A stretch of DNA of 64,000 nt from Mycolicibacterium austroafricanum. GTDB taxonomy: Bacteria; Actinomycetota; Actinomycetes; Mycobacteriales; Mycobacteriaceae. The notes beneath the pieces were generated by a model. The model had not been told where the DNA came from. It saw only the letters and a list, made by a program, of their open reading frames with translations, and made no database searches. Each line of letters begins with the position of its first letter. Position 1 is the first letter of the stretch. Positions 40,505 through 48,682 of the stretch are shown here, piece after piece. The position numbers were made by a program, and so were the translations under genes. The stretch lies in NCBI RefSeq assembly GCF_000612725.1, contig NZ_HG964454.1, forward strand, positions 329,951 through 393,950. Reading direction: 5' to 3'.

Positions 40505-41386
40505 TTGCCAGAAACCACGAGCGGCTCAGCGGATCTGCAGCCTCACTTCGAAGACGTCCAGTCGCATTACGACCTGTCCGACGACTTCTACCGGCTCTTC
40601 CTTGACCCGACACAGACCTACAGCTGTGCGTACTTCGAGCGCGACGACATGACGCTCGAGGAGGCGCAGATCGCCAAGATCGACCTGTCGCTGGGCAAGC
40701 TCGGACTCCAGCCCGGCATGACGCTCCTCGACATCGGGTGTGGGTGGGGCGCCACTTTGCTGCGCGCCCTCGACAAATACGACGTCAACGTCATCGGCCT
40801 GACCCTGAGCCGCAACCAGCAGGCGCACGTGCAGAAGCGGCTGGACGCGCATGGCAGCGGGCGCAGCAAGCGGGTCCTGCTGGCCGGCTGGGAGCAGTTC
40901 GACGAGCCCGTCGACCGCATCGTGTCGATCGGCGCTTTCGAGCACTTCGGCCGCGATCGCTACGACGAGTTCTTCAAGAAGGCCTACCAGGTGCTTCCCG
41001 ACGGCGGCGTGATGATGCTGCACACCATCATCAAGCCCACCGACGAGGAATTCGCCGATCGTGGCTTGAAGCTGACCATGAGCATCGTGCGGTTCTCGAA
41101 GTTCATCATGGACGAGATCTTCCCCGGTGGTGACCTGCCCAAGCCCACCACCGTCGCCGAGCACGCGACCAAGGCCGGTTTCCGGCTCACCCGCGAGCAG
41201 CGGCTGCGCGAGCACTACGCCAAGACACTGGATATCTGGGCCGACGCGTTGCGCAAACGCGAGGACGACGCTGTCGCGATCCAGTCCCGGGAGGACTACG
41301 ACCGGTACATGAAGTACCTGACCGGATGCGCGGATCTGTTCCGCGACGGCTACACCGACATCTGCCAGTTCACTCTGGAGAAGTGA
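40505..41386 (+). CDS. Mycolic acid cyclopropane synthase/methyltransferase (PcaA/CmaA/MmaA family)
   Basis: A 293-residue SAM-dependent methyltransferase that modifies meromycolate chains. Family marks are HYDLSDDFYRLFLDPTQTYSC at the N-terminus, SAM motif LDIGCGWG (75-82), VNVIGLTLSRNQ, and the active-site segment SIGAFEHFG. The C-terminus YMKYLTGCADLFRDG-YTDICQFTLEK is typical of PcaA/MmaA2. It could add a cyclopropane ring or a methyl branch; the exact reaction cannot be told from sequence. I chose the TTG at 40505, preceded by AAAGG, because the longer frame adds 50 unrelated residues. The 3' end overlaps the agmatinase gene by 17 bases. Confidence 0.9.
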   Translation: MPETTSGSADLQPHFEDVQSHYDLSDDFYRLFLDPTQTYSCAYFERDDMTLEEAQIAKIDLSLGKLGLQPGMTLLDIGCGWGATLLRALDKYDVNVIGLTLSRNQQAHVQKRLDAHGSGRSKRVLLAGWEQFDEPVDRIVSIGAFEHFGRDRYDEFFKKAYQVLPDGGVMMLHTIIKPTDEEFADRGLKLTMSIVRFSKFIMDEIFPGGDLPKPTTVAEHATKAGFRLTREQRLREHYAKTLDIWADALRKREDDAVAIQSREDYDRYMKYLTGCADLFRDGYTDICQFTLEK

Positions 41387-42434
41387 CGCCCCGGTCCCGG
41401 TAGGACCGGGCCGGCTGTCCCACCTCGCCGTCGGCTGCGTCGCGGCGCCTGGCCGCCATCCCGGCGAGCGCCTCGAACACCACCCGGTGCGCGGCGTTGA
41501 TCGTGAGCTCGGCGTGGTCGTAGGCGGGCGCCACCTCGACCACGTCCACCCCGACGACGTCGTGCTCGTGACAGAGTTGCCGCACCATGCGCAACAGGTC
41601 TGCGCTGGTAATGCCGCCGGGCTCCGGGGTCCCGGTGCCCGGTGCGTGGGCCGGGTCCAGCACGTCGATGTCGACCGAGACGTACAGCTTGTCGGCCTTG
41701 GCCAGCGCCTCGGCGACCGCGTCGGCCATCACCGCCTTGAAGCCGCGCTCCCAGATCTCCTGCATGGTGTGCCAGGTCATCTTCTGTTCGAGCATCCACT
41801 CGAAAGTATCCTGGGGCGGCCAGTAACCGCGCAGCCCGACCTGGACGAAATGCGAACCGGGCACGGCGCCCGATTCGATCAGCCGGCGCATCGGCGTGCC
41901 GTGGCTGGCGAGGTTGCCTTCGATCTCGTCGGCGGTGTCGGCGTGGGCGTCGAAGTGCACGATGCCGACGTTGCCGTAGCCGTGCACGTCGGCAACGGCC
42001 GTGGCGGCGGGCCAGGTGATCGAATGGTCGCCGCCGAGGATGACCGGGACGATCCCTCGGTCGGCCACCGCGTGCACCCGCTCCCGGATGTTGCGGTGTG
42101 ACACCTCCGTCTGGCCGTGCGGGCAGTAGGCGTCGCCGAAGTCGACGACCTCGAGCCAGTCGAAGATCTCCAGACCCAGATCCATGTGGTACGTCCCGGG
42201 TTCATAGGCCGTCGCGCGGATCGCCCGCGGACCGAAACGGGCGCCGGGACGGTTGGTGGTCCCGACGTCGAACGGCGCGCCGACGACGGCAACGTCCGGC
42301 TTCCACGAGTCGAGCTGTTCGGACTCGGTGAGAAAGGGCCGGTGGCCGAAGGACACCACCCCGGCGTAGGGAAGGTCCAGCTGCTCGGCCATACCCGGTG
42401 CGAGCTCACGGTGAGGTCGGTGATCGTGGCCCAT
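41370..42434 (-). CDS. Agmatinase/ureohydrolase family enzyme
   Basis: A 354-residue ureohydrolase with all binuclear Mn ligand motifs: GGDHS (134-138), DAHAD (162-166), and SVDIDVLDPAHAPGTGTPEPGG near residue 255. The enzyme class cleaves a guanidino group to urea (agmatine, guanidinobutyrate or similar). Bacterial relatives with this motif set are mostly annotated SpeB. The ATG at 42434 starts an N-terminal extension before the core. It converges on the methyltransferase gene with a 17-base overlap. Confidence 0.85.
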   Translation of the reverse strand: MGHDHRPHRELAPGMAEQLDLPYAGVVSFGHRPFLTESEQLDSWKPDVAVVGAPFDVGTTNRPGARFGPRAIRATAYEPGTYHMDLGLEIFDWLEVVDFGDAYCPHGQTEVSHRNIRERVHAVADRGIVPVILGGDHSITWPAATAVADVHGYGNVGIVHFDAHADTADEIEGNLASHGTPMRRLIESGAVPGSHFVQVGLRGYWPPQDTFEWMLEQKMTWHTMQEIWERGFKAVMADAVAEALAKADKLYVSVDIDVLDPAHAPGTGTPEPGGITSADLLRMVRQLCHEHDVVGVDVVEVAPAYDHAELTINAAHRVVFEALAGMAARRRDAADGEVGQPARSYRDRGVTSPE

Positions 42435-42451
42435 GGGCACGACCGTACCGG

Positions 42452-42874
42452 TCAGCGCTGCTGCGGTCCGGTCAACGCACGCCGCAGATCGTCGGGGATC
42501 GGGCGCTTGGCCCAATCCGTGGTCGACACCACGACGTAGACGTTGTGCCCGCGTACCGCCACACGCTCGTCGTCTCCGCCGGTCCGGGCGAACACGGTGA
42601 ACCCGATGGTGAAACTCGTCGAACCGATCCGCGCGCACTGTGCGCTCACCCGCACCTCGTCACGCCATCGCACCGAGGCCGTGAAGTCGATTTCGGAGTG
42701 CACCACCTGGAAGTCGTGGCCTCCCGCCATCAACTGCGGATATGAGACCCCCAGCGACTCGAGCAGGCCGGTGCAGGCCTCGTCGAACCATGTCAGGTAG
42801 TGGCCGTTGAACACCACGCCCTGCTGGTCGATCTCGGCATAACGGGGGACGATCACCAGCGAGAACTCGGTCAC
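42452..42874 (-). CDS. Acyl-CoA thioesterase, 4HBT hotdog family
   Basis: A 140-residue single hotdog domain: PRYAEIDQQGVVFNGHYLTWFDEA places the catalytic Asp as in 4-hydroxybenzoyl-CoA thioesterase relatives, followed by SEIDFTASVRWRDEVRV. It probably hydrolyses a medium or aromatic acyl-CoA. GTG at 42874 was chosen. It lies 17 bases upstream of the agmatinase gene on the same strand and diverges from the dehydratase gene, with 39 bases between starts. Confidence 0.85.
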   Translation of the reverse strand: MTEFSLVIVPRYAEIDQQGVVFNGHYLTWFDEACTGLLESLGVSYPQLMAGGHDFQVVHSEIDFTASVRWRDEVRVSAQCARIGSTSFTIGFTVFARTGGDDERVAVRGHNVYVVVSTTDWAKRPIPDDLRRALTGPQQR

Positions 42875-42913
42875 CCGCAACACCCTAGACACAGGTGCGC
42901 CAGACTCGGACCC

Positions 42914-43873
42914 GTGAAACTCGTGACGATCGACGATGTGCGGGCGGCGGCTGAGCGGATCCGACCGAATGTGGTGCGCACTCCGCTCCTGGCCGCGCGC
43001 TGGGGCGACCGGGAGCGGCCCTTGTGGATCAAACCGGAGAACCTGCAACCCATCGGCGCGTTCAAGGTGCGCGGTGCGTTCAACGCGATCGGGGCGGTAA
43101 GGGAGAACAGCGACGGTCGGGACGCCGTCACCGATGTCGTCGCGTATTCCAGCGGCAACCACGCCCAGGCCGTGGCCTACGCCGCGGCGGCGTTCGGCCT
43201 GCGCGCCCACATCGTGATGCCCGAGGAAACGCCCGAGGTCAAGGTGGCGGCGACCCGTGGTCTCGGCGCGCGCGTGGTGCTGTGCGCGGCGGGGCAGCGG
43301 GAGGCGGTCGCCGAGCAGACCGCCCACGACACGGGCGGGGTGATGATCCCCCCTTTCGACCATCCTGACGTGATCGCCGGTCAGGGCACGGCCGGTCTGG
43401 AGATCGCCGAGGATCTGCCGTCGGTGCGTAACGTGCTCATCCCGGTCAGCGGCGGAGGCCTGGCGTCGGGCATCGGCACCGCGATCCGCGCGCTGTGCCC
43501 GGCCGCGAAGATCTTCGGTGTGGAACCCGAACTCGCCGCCGACACCGCCGAAGGACTGCGGCTCGGCCACCGCGTCGACTGGCCCGTCGGGGACCGCAAC
43601 CGCACGATCGCCGACGGTCTGCGGTCGCAGCCGTCGGAGCTGACGTTCGCCCACCTTCAACAGGTGCTCGACGGGATGATCACGGTGTCCGAAGCCGAAA
43701 TCCGCTCGGCGGTCCGCGAACTGGTCCACCGCGCCCACCTGGTCGCCGAACCGAGCGGCGCGGTGGCGCTGGCCGCCTACCGGCAGGGAGTGACACCGCC
43801 CGGTGACACGGTGCTGATCCTGTCCGGCGGCAATGTGGAGCCGCAGATGCTTCGGCAGATCCTGGCCGACTGA
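42914..43873 (+). CDS. Threonine/serine dehydratase family PLP enzyme
   Basis: A 319-residue fold-type II PLP enzyme without the regulatory ACT domain of biosynthetic threonine deaminase. The Schiff-base Lys is in GAFKVRGAFNAI; the cofactor phosphate loop is SGGGLASG; SSGNHAQAVAYAA is the substrate loop. Length fits catabolic threonine/serine dehydratase or serine racemase. It starts with GTG at 42914, after no strong Shine-Dalgarno sequence. Confidence 0.88.
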   Translation: MKLVTIDDVRAAAERIRPNVVRTPLLAARWGDRERPLWIKPENLQPIGAFKVRGAFNAIGAVRENSDGRDAVTDVVAYSSGNHAQAVAYAAAAFGLRAHIVMPEETPEVKVAATRGLGARVVLCAAGQREAVAEQTAHDTGGVMIPPFDHPDVIAGQGTAGLEIAEDLPSVRNVLIPVSGGGLASGIGTAIRALCPAAKIFGVEPELAADTAEGLRLGHRVDWPVGDRNRTIADGLRSQPSELTFAHLQQVLDGMITVSEAEIRSAVRELVHRAHLVAEPSGAVALAAYRQGVTPPGDTVLILSGGNVEPQMLRQILAD

Positions 43874-43951
43874 GGGCCGCCTCTCATTCGTCAGATGTGC
43901 AACGGCCGGGCAGAGGGTAGGGTCCACCCGGGATTTGCGAAGGAGTGTTGC

Positions 43952-45190
43952 GTGGACGCGGTTCTCGGCTTGTCGGTGACACCGTCTGCCGTCGGTCTCG
44001 TCCTGGTGGAGGGGCAGGACGTCGACGGCGTCACATTGGACGGTGACGGATTCGAGGTCGGCGGGGACGGCGCGGCGGGCGCGCTGTGCACGTCGGAGCA
44101 GGCCACCGCTGCGGTGCGCCGCAGCGAGGCCGTCGCGGCAGACCTGGGCCGCCGGGTGCACGCCATCGGCGTGACCTGGAGCGACGACGCGGACACGGAG
44201 GCCTCGTTGCTTCTGAAGTCGCTCAGTGAGGCGGGTTTCGACAACATAGTCCCGGTCCGGCTGTCGGAGGCCACCGATGCGCTTGCGCGGCGCATAGCCA
44301 AGCTGATGGGTTACCGGACCACCGCGGTCTGCGTCATCGAACCCGAACAGCTGATCGCTCTCGTCGCCACCGACGAAGGCGCGGTGCAGACGGCGGTCAA
44401 CCATTCGGTCGTGACCGAAGAGGACCTGATCGGCTGGCTCAGCTCGGTGTTCGCCCGGGCCGATTGGGCGCCCGAAGCGCTGGTGCTGGTCGGCTCCGCC
44501 GAAGACCTCGACGGACTCTCGCCGATCCTGGAGGACGCACTGGCGGTTCCGGTGTTCTCGCCGGATGCCGCGCAGTTGGCGCTGGCCCGGGGCGCGGCGC
44601 TGGCATGCGCCAGCAACGGCGATTTCGATGTCTGGCCCGGTCCCGCCTCCGAGCGCCAGACACGCCCGGCCACAACACGTTTCGCCCGGTCCGCGCCTGC
44701 GGTGCTGCTCGCCGCAGGCGTGGTGACCTTCGTGGCTTCGGTGTCGGTCGCCGTCGCGCTGGCGCTGACACCCGGACAACCGGCACCGCAGCCCAGGCCT
44801 GCGGCGGAATCCGCCGCTGCGCCGCCCGCAGCCGCACCGCCGAGGTCGCAGGTGCCCCCGCCGCCCGTCGCCGCGGTGGAGCCGGCGCCGGAGCCGGTGG
44901 CGGCGCTCGTGGCACCCGAGCCCGAAGCCCCGCCGCCCGTCGTCGACGAGGCACAGTCGGTGCCCGCACCGCTTCCCGAGCAGGCGCCGGTCGTCGAGGC
45001 CGCATCGCCCGACGCAGGCCTGCCCGCCGCGCCGCCGGTGATCCCGGCGCCCGAGGTGGTGCCGCCTGTTCCACAGGAGCGTCCGGGCATTCTGCAGAGG
45101 ATCAGGGACCGGCTGTCGAACGTCGGTCCCGACGATCCGCAGCAGGCAGCGGTGCCGCCTCCGCCTGCGCCGGCTCCGCCGCTGCCGTAG
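43952..45190 (+). CDS. Mycobacterial DUF7159-type membrane protein with proline-rich C-terminus
   Basis: A 412-residue protein. Residues 1-235 form a soluble domain starting VDAVLGLSVTPSAVGLVLVEG, which resembles an actin/hexokinase-like (ASKHA) strand pattern. One transmembrane helix (about 253-275, AVLLAAGVVTFVASVSVAVALAL) leads to a Pro/Ala/Glu-rich, probably periplasmic tail of about 120 residues. I associate this layout with a mycobacterial family of unknown function. GTG at 43952 is preceded by AAGGAG. It may link cytoplasmic sensing to the envelope, which is speculation. Confidence 0.7.
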   Translation: MDAVLGLSVTPSAVGLVLVEGQDVDGVTLDGDGFEVGGDGAAGALCTSEQATAAVRRSEAVAADLGRRVHAIGVTWSDDADTEASLLLKSLSEAGFDNIVPVRLSEATDALARRIAKLMGYRTTAVCVIEPEQLIALVATDEGAVQTAVNHSVVTEEDLIGWLSSVFARADWAPEALVLVGSAEDLDGLSPILEDALAVPVFSPDAAQLALARGAALACASNGDFDVWPGPASERQTRPATTRFARSAPAVLLAAGVVTFVASVSVAVALALTPGQPAPQPRPAAESAAAPPAAAPPRSQVPPPPVAAVEPAPEPVAALVAPEPEAPPPVVDEAQSVPAPLPEQAPVVEAASPDAGLPAAPPVIPAPEVVPPVPQERPGILQRIRDRLSNVGPDDPQQAAVPPPPAPAPPLP

Positions 45191-45212
45191 CCGCCCGCAT
45201 ATCCTGGCTGGG

Positions 45213-45836
45213 GTGAGCCAACCCGTCGCCCCGGTGCAACCGACGTACCTGCGCATCGTGCTGCGCTCGGCGGTCATCGCCTGTGTCGTCGCGGCGCTGC
45301 TCCTGGTGGAGCTGACCTCCGGCCGCGGCGTGGGATGGCGGCTGATCACCTTCACCTACCAGGCCAATCTGCTGGCCGCGGCGTTCTATCTGTGGACCCT
45401 GATCTCGCCGAGGGCCGACGCCAGGGTCGGTCTGCGCGGTGCGGCGGTGTTGTACGTGGTGATGGCCGGGGTGATCTGGAATCTGTTCCTCACCGAGCAC
45501 AGCATGGGCTACACGCCGGCGAACCTGCTGCTGCACGTCGTGGTCCCGGTGCTGGCGCTGAGCGACTGGCTGCTGGTCGGCCGCGGGGTGTGCCCGGTGG
45601 CGTGGTGGCAACCGGTGGCCTGGCTGGCCTACCCGGCGGCATACCTCGCGCTGGCCCTGCTGGTGCTCAACCATGCGGGTCGGCGTGCGCCCTACTACTT
45701 CCTCGACCCGGGCAGTGTCGGCGCGGCCACCGTCGCGGTCAACGTCGGCGCACTGTCGGCATGTGTGCTGGCCTTCGGATACACCTTGTTGGCGGTCCAC
45801 CGGGGCGCAACAGCGGTTCGGGCGGACATTTCGTGA
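45213..45836 (+). CDS. Pr6Pr family integral membrane protein
   Basis: A 207-residue protein with six predicted transmembrane helices spread over nearly its whole length. Conserved polar motifs YQANLLAAAFYLW, LTEHSMGYTPANLLLHVVVP and YYFLDPG fit Pr6Pr/FAR-17a-like membrane proteins. Function unknown. It starts with GTG, 22 bases after the DUF7159-type gene, and may be cotranscribed. Confidence 0.8.
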   Translation: MSQPVAPVQPTYLRIVLRSAVIACVVAALLLVELTSGRGVGWRLITFTYQANLLAAAFYLWTLISPRADARVGLRGAAVLYVVMAGVIWNLFLTEHSMGYTPANLLLHVVVPVLALSDWLLVGRGVCPVAWWQPVAWLAYPAAYLALALLVLNHAGRRAPYYFLDPGSVGAATVAVNVGALSACVLAFGYTLLAVHRGATAVRADIS

Positions 45837-45891
45837 AACGTTCCGCGCCGCGACCCCGATAGCTCAACATGGGCACAACCGCACCACGAAT

Positions 45892-45897
45892 TAGGAT
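45892..45897 (+). promoter_or_regulatory. -10 element of a probable leaderless promoter
   Basis: TAGGAT sits exactly six bases before the L,D-transpeptidase GTG at 45904 and no Shine-Dalgarno sequence intervenes. This geometry indicates a leaderless transcript. Confidence 0.5.
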
Positions 45898-45903
45898 GGC
45901 AAC

Positions 45904-46704
45904 GTGCTGAGAGCTCGCCTGCAGCAAACCCGATCCGCACGCGGGGGCACCCGCCGGATCGCGGCCGTTCTCGGCTGCGCTGCTGTGGTCACCGGGGTTT
46001 CGCTGGCGGGCCCGGTGCCCGTCGGCTCCGCCGGGTCCGCCGTCGGCGCGGCCGTCGCGAGCGTCTCACCCGCGCCCGGCGAGACCGTCGGCGTCGCACA
46101 TCCAGTTACTGTCACCTTCGCCGGACAGGTGCCCGACAGGGCGGCTGCGGAACGCGCCGTCAACGTCGTCCCGGCAGGTGCATCCGCCCCAGCGGCCGGG
46201 TCCTTCACCTGGCTCGACGATCGCGTTGTGGAGTGGACGCCCGCGCAGCCGCTGCCCGCGCACACGGCGATCGGCGTGTCGGTGGGCGCCTTCGCGACCG
46301 GCTTCGAGACCGGAGCGTCGGTCGTCAGCGTCGCCGACATCGGCGAGCACACGTTCACGGTGAGCATCGACGGAGTGGTCGCCCGGCAGATGCCGGCATC
46401 GATGGGCAAGCCGAGGTACCCGACCCCGACCGGGCAGTTCACCGCGCTGGAGAAGCAGCGCTACGTCACCTTCGACTCCCGCACCATCGGCATCCCGCTC
46501 GACGACCCGGAGGGCTATCTCATCAAGGGGGAGTACGGCGTGCGCGTGACGTGGGGCGGCGTGTACGTGCATTCCGCGCCGTGGTCGGTCGGATCCCAGG
46601 GCTACGCCAACGTCAGCCACGGCTGCATCAACCTCAGCCCCGACAACGCGGCGTGGTATTTCGACACGGTGGGCGTCGGCGACCCGATCATTGTGCAGGC
46701 CTGA
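45904..46704 (+). CDS. L,D-transpeptidase (YkuD domain)
   Basis: A 266-residue exported enzyme that makes 3-3 peptidoglycan cross-links, which dominate in mycobacteria. An N-terminal signal/anchor (about 18-42) is followed by one Ig-like domain (about 52-140) and a YkuD catalytic domain (about 148-266) with His223 and the S238-H-G-C241-I-N motif, Cys241 being the nucleophile. Carbapenems acylate this Cys in the family. One Ig-like domain makes it shorter than LdtMt2, closer to compact Ldt forms. Confidence 0.92.
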   Translation: MLRARLQQTRSARGGTRRIAAVLGCAAVVTGVSLAGPVPVGSAGSAVGAAVASVSPAPGETVGVAHPVTVTFAGQVPDRAAAERAVNVVPAGASAPAAGSFTWLDDRVVEWTPAQPLPAHTAIGVSVGAFATGFETGASVVSVADIGEHTFTVSIDGVVARQMPASMGKPRYPTPTGQFTALEKQRYVTFDSRTIGIPLDDPEGYLIKGEYGVRVTWGGVYVHSAPWSVGSQGYANVSHGCINLSPDNAAWYFDTVGVGDPIIVQA

Positions 46705-46715
46705 CGGCCTGCCGC

Positions 46716-47150
46716 TCAGCAGTTGGCCTGGATCCGGAATTCGGCGGTGACGGCTTCGCTGGGCTTGCCGGCGAAGGTGCCGTCGGCTTTACCCGTGATC
46801 GTGTAGCTCCCGTCGCGGCCGGTCACCTCGGCGTCGCCGATGTTGTCGGCCCAGAACGACCCGGTGAACCCGCCGACGCCGCGGAAGTCGACGGATTCGG
46901 CGGTGACGTCGCCACCGGTCGACAGCACCGCGGTGAAACCGTTCTCCTTCTCCGGGGTGTCGATGTACCAGGACCAGCCGTTCTGGCGGCACCGCACGGC
47001 GTGCGCGCCGCCGGTGTCACTGCCGTCGATCGCGACGGTCGCGGTGGTGCCGCCGAGTGCGGCTTCTGGTGTCGAACAGCCGGCCACGCCGAGTACGGCG
47101 CCGCCGCCGATGAGGGCCGCCACGAAGTGCCGGGGCACACGAGTCTTCAT
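46716..47150 (-). CDS. lppE: LppE/LpqH-type lipoprotein
   Basis: A 144-residue lipoprotein: signal peptide ending in lipobox GVAGC with Cys25, then a domain with Cys54 and a C-terminal Cys144 that may pair. TATVAIDGSD, RCRQNGWSWYI and GSYTITGKADG match the 19-kDa-antigen-like (LpqH/LppE) family. In M. tuberculosis lppE lies in the corresponding interval, supporting the name, though LpqH-family paralogues are numerous. It is convergent with the L,D-transpeptidase gene. Confidence 0.75.
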   Translation of the reverse strand: MKTRVPRHFVAALIGGGAVLGVAGCSTPEAALGGTTATVAIDGSDTGGAHAVRCRQNGWSWYIDTPEKENGFTAVLSTGGDVTAESVDFRGVGGFTGSFWADNIGDAEVTGRDGSYTITGKADGTFAGKPSEAVTAEFRIQANC

Positions 47151-47161
47151 GGCGCCAGACT

Positions 47162-47788
47162 CTATGCGGTGGTGTGTCCCCGTCCGGCCGGAATGCCGGT
47201 GTATTCCGGATTGGGCGGCACAGACAGCGCGATTCCGATGCGGTTGGTGGCGCCGATGAACGCGGCGATCGAGATACCTTCGAGGATCTCGTGGTCGTCG
47301 AGGCCCAGATCCCGCAGCCGCACGATGTCGCTGTCGCGGATCGACTGGGGGTCGCTGTTGACCGCCACCGCGAGGTCGGCCAGGGCACGTTCGCGTTCGG
47401 TCAGTTCGGCGACCTGGTGGTCGATGGCGACGCGCTGGCCGAACGACCAGTCACCTGCCACCTTGCCCAGCTTGTTGGCGTGGTTGGTGTGGCAGTACGC
47501 GCACCGGTTCTCGCCCGAGACAACGGTGGCGATCACCTCGCGCTCGCGGGCGCTGAGCCCGCCGCGGCCGTCGGTGCCCAGCAGCGGCAGCAGGTAGGCG
47601 TTGAGGCGTTCGAGGTCGCCTTCGTTGAGGGAGAGTGCCCGGAACCAGTTCGAGGTCAACCCCTCGTCGCGGAGCTGTCGGTTGAAGAAGCCCCGCACGC
47701 CGGGGGATCTCAGTTCGTCGAGCTCGGGCACGGCCAGCCGTGAGATCGTGGCGCGGGCCTGCACCGGAGCGTCTGCGGTTGCTGTCAT
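47162..47788 (-). CDS. AhpD-like peroxidase-related protein
   Basis: A 208-residue all-helical protein with the AhpD-type motif C96-x2-C99-H in ENRCAYCHTNHA, typical of uncharacterised peroxidase-related enzymes. The Cys pair and adjacent histidines fit alkyl hydroperoxide reduction or a related redox role. I chose the ATG at 47788. It lies 11 bases upstream of the lppE-like gene on the same strand. Confidence 0.8.
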   Translation of the reverse strand: MTATADAPVQARATISRLAVPELDELRSPGVRGFFNRQLRDEGLTSNWFRALSLNEGDLERLNAYLLPLLGTDGRGGLSAREREVIATVVSGENRCAYCHTNHANKLGKVAGDWSFGQRVAIDHQVAELTERERALADLAVAVNSDPQSIRDSDIVRLRDLGLDDHEILEGISIAAFIGATNRIGIALSVPPNPEYTGIPAGRGHTTA

Positions 47789-47881
47789 GGCCCTGACCTT
47801 CCCGCGGATGCCGGTGCGGGCCAAGACTTCTGCACGCCCAGAGGCGAACTCTTGCGCTCCGGCTCGGCACCGTTTCGAGAG

Positions 47882-48199
47882 TCAGGCAGGGTCCAGCATC
47901 TGAAGCTCCCGCTCCGGCAGAGCCGGGTCAGTTTCAGCGGTTTCCCGGCGGATGTAATTCACGAGCGTCTCGTCTGCGTCGACGGGCCGGAATCCGGCGG
48001 ACTCGATCTTCGTCAGGTCGAGGACACTGTTGCGCGGGCGCGGCGCGACCGGGGCTGTCGCGGTGCCGAAGTACGCGGCGGTGGACACGCCGCTCACCCG
48101 GTCCGGGTCGTGGCCTGCCAGGGAGAAGGTGCGTCGCGCAATGTCCGCCCAGGAGCAGACCGCCCCGGACCCGGTCGGCCGGTACCCCGGAAGGTCCTT
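47882..48199 (-). pseudogene. 3' fragment of an RmlD-like dTDP-4-dehydrorhamnose reductase gene
   Basis: Reading the minus strand toward the TGA at 47882, the frame carries [34 protein letters not shown] and [17 protein letters not shown], which are the C-terminal substrate-binding signatures of RmlD-type reductases. No NAD-binding N-terminal half or start exists. The homologous reading ends near 48190-48199, where the neighbouring FadD fragment begins on the other strand. A GTG at 48097 could start a 71-residue peptide but would lack a complete fold. Confidence 0.6.
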
Positions 48200-48618
48200 G
48201 GCTCAGGACCGGCGATCTGGGCTTCTTCTCCGATGGACGACTCTTCATCGTCGGTCGCATCAAGGATCTCTTGATCGTGTACGGGCGAAACCACGCCCCC
48301 GACGACATCGAGGCGACGATTTCGGAGATCACCGGAGGCCGCGTCGCAGCGATCGCCGTGCCGCGCGACGGCGTGGAGCAGTTGGTCGCCGTCATCGAGT
48401 TCAAGAAGCGGGGCGACTCCGATGAAGAGGTGGCGAATCACTACACCGTGGTCAAGCGTGAGGTCACCTCGGCGATCTCGAAGTCGCACGGCCTGGCAAT
48501 CGCCGATCTGGTTCTGGTAGCCCCGGGCTCGATTCCGATCACCACCAGCGGCAAAGTCCGCAGACAGTCCTGCGCCGAGGAGTATCGGGGAAATAGGTTC
48601 GCCCGCTTGGACGCCTGA
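48181..48618 (+). pseudogene. 3' fragment of a fatty-acyl-AMP ligase (FadD/FAAL) gene
   Basis: The plus-strand frame reads [16 protein letters not shown], then [20 protein letters not shown], followed by a mobile C-terminal subdomain ending in [13 protein letters not shown]. These are the A8-hinge and C-terminal domain of FAAL-type FadD enzymes that activate fatty acids for polyketide lipids. The large N-terminal domain is absent; coding homology begins at about 48181, head to head with the RmlD-like fragment. A possible TTG at 48271 could still make a 115-residue peptide, but it could not bind ATP. Confidence 0.7.
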
Positions 48619-48682
48619 GAGGGGACGGTGCGCGATCCTCTCACACCCCCGGACGTCGTGGCACCGAAGTTCCGGCGCAGCC

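Noticed and set aside
42875-45355. Minus-strand open frame extending upstream of the 4HBT thioesterase for more than 800 codons
   Set aside because: Only the last 140 codons resemble a protein family. The remainder is antisense to the dehydratase and DUF7159-type genes and is low complexity.
47882-48097. Independent 71-residue gene
   Set aside because: Homology to RmlD-type proteins continues upstream of the possible GTG, so the frame is the tail of a truncated gene.
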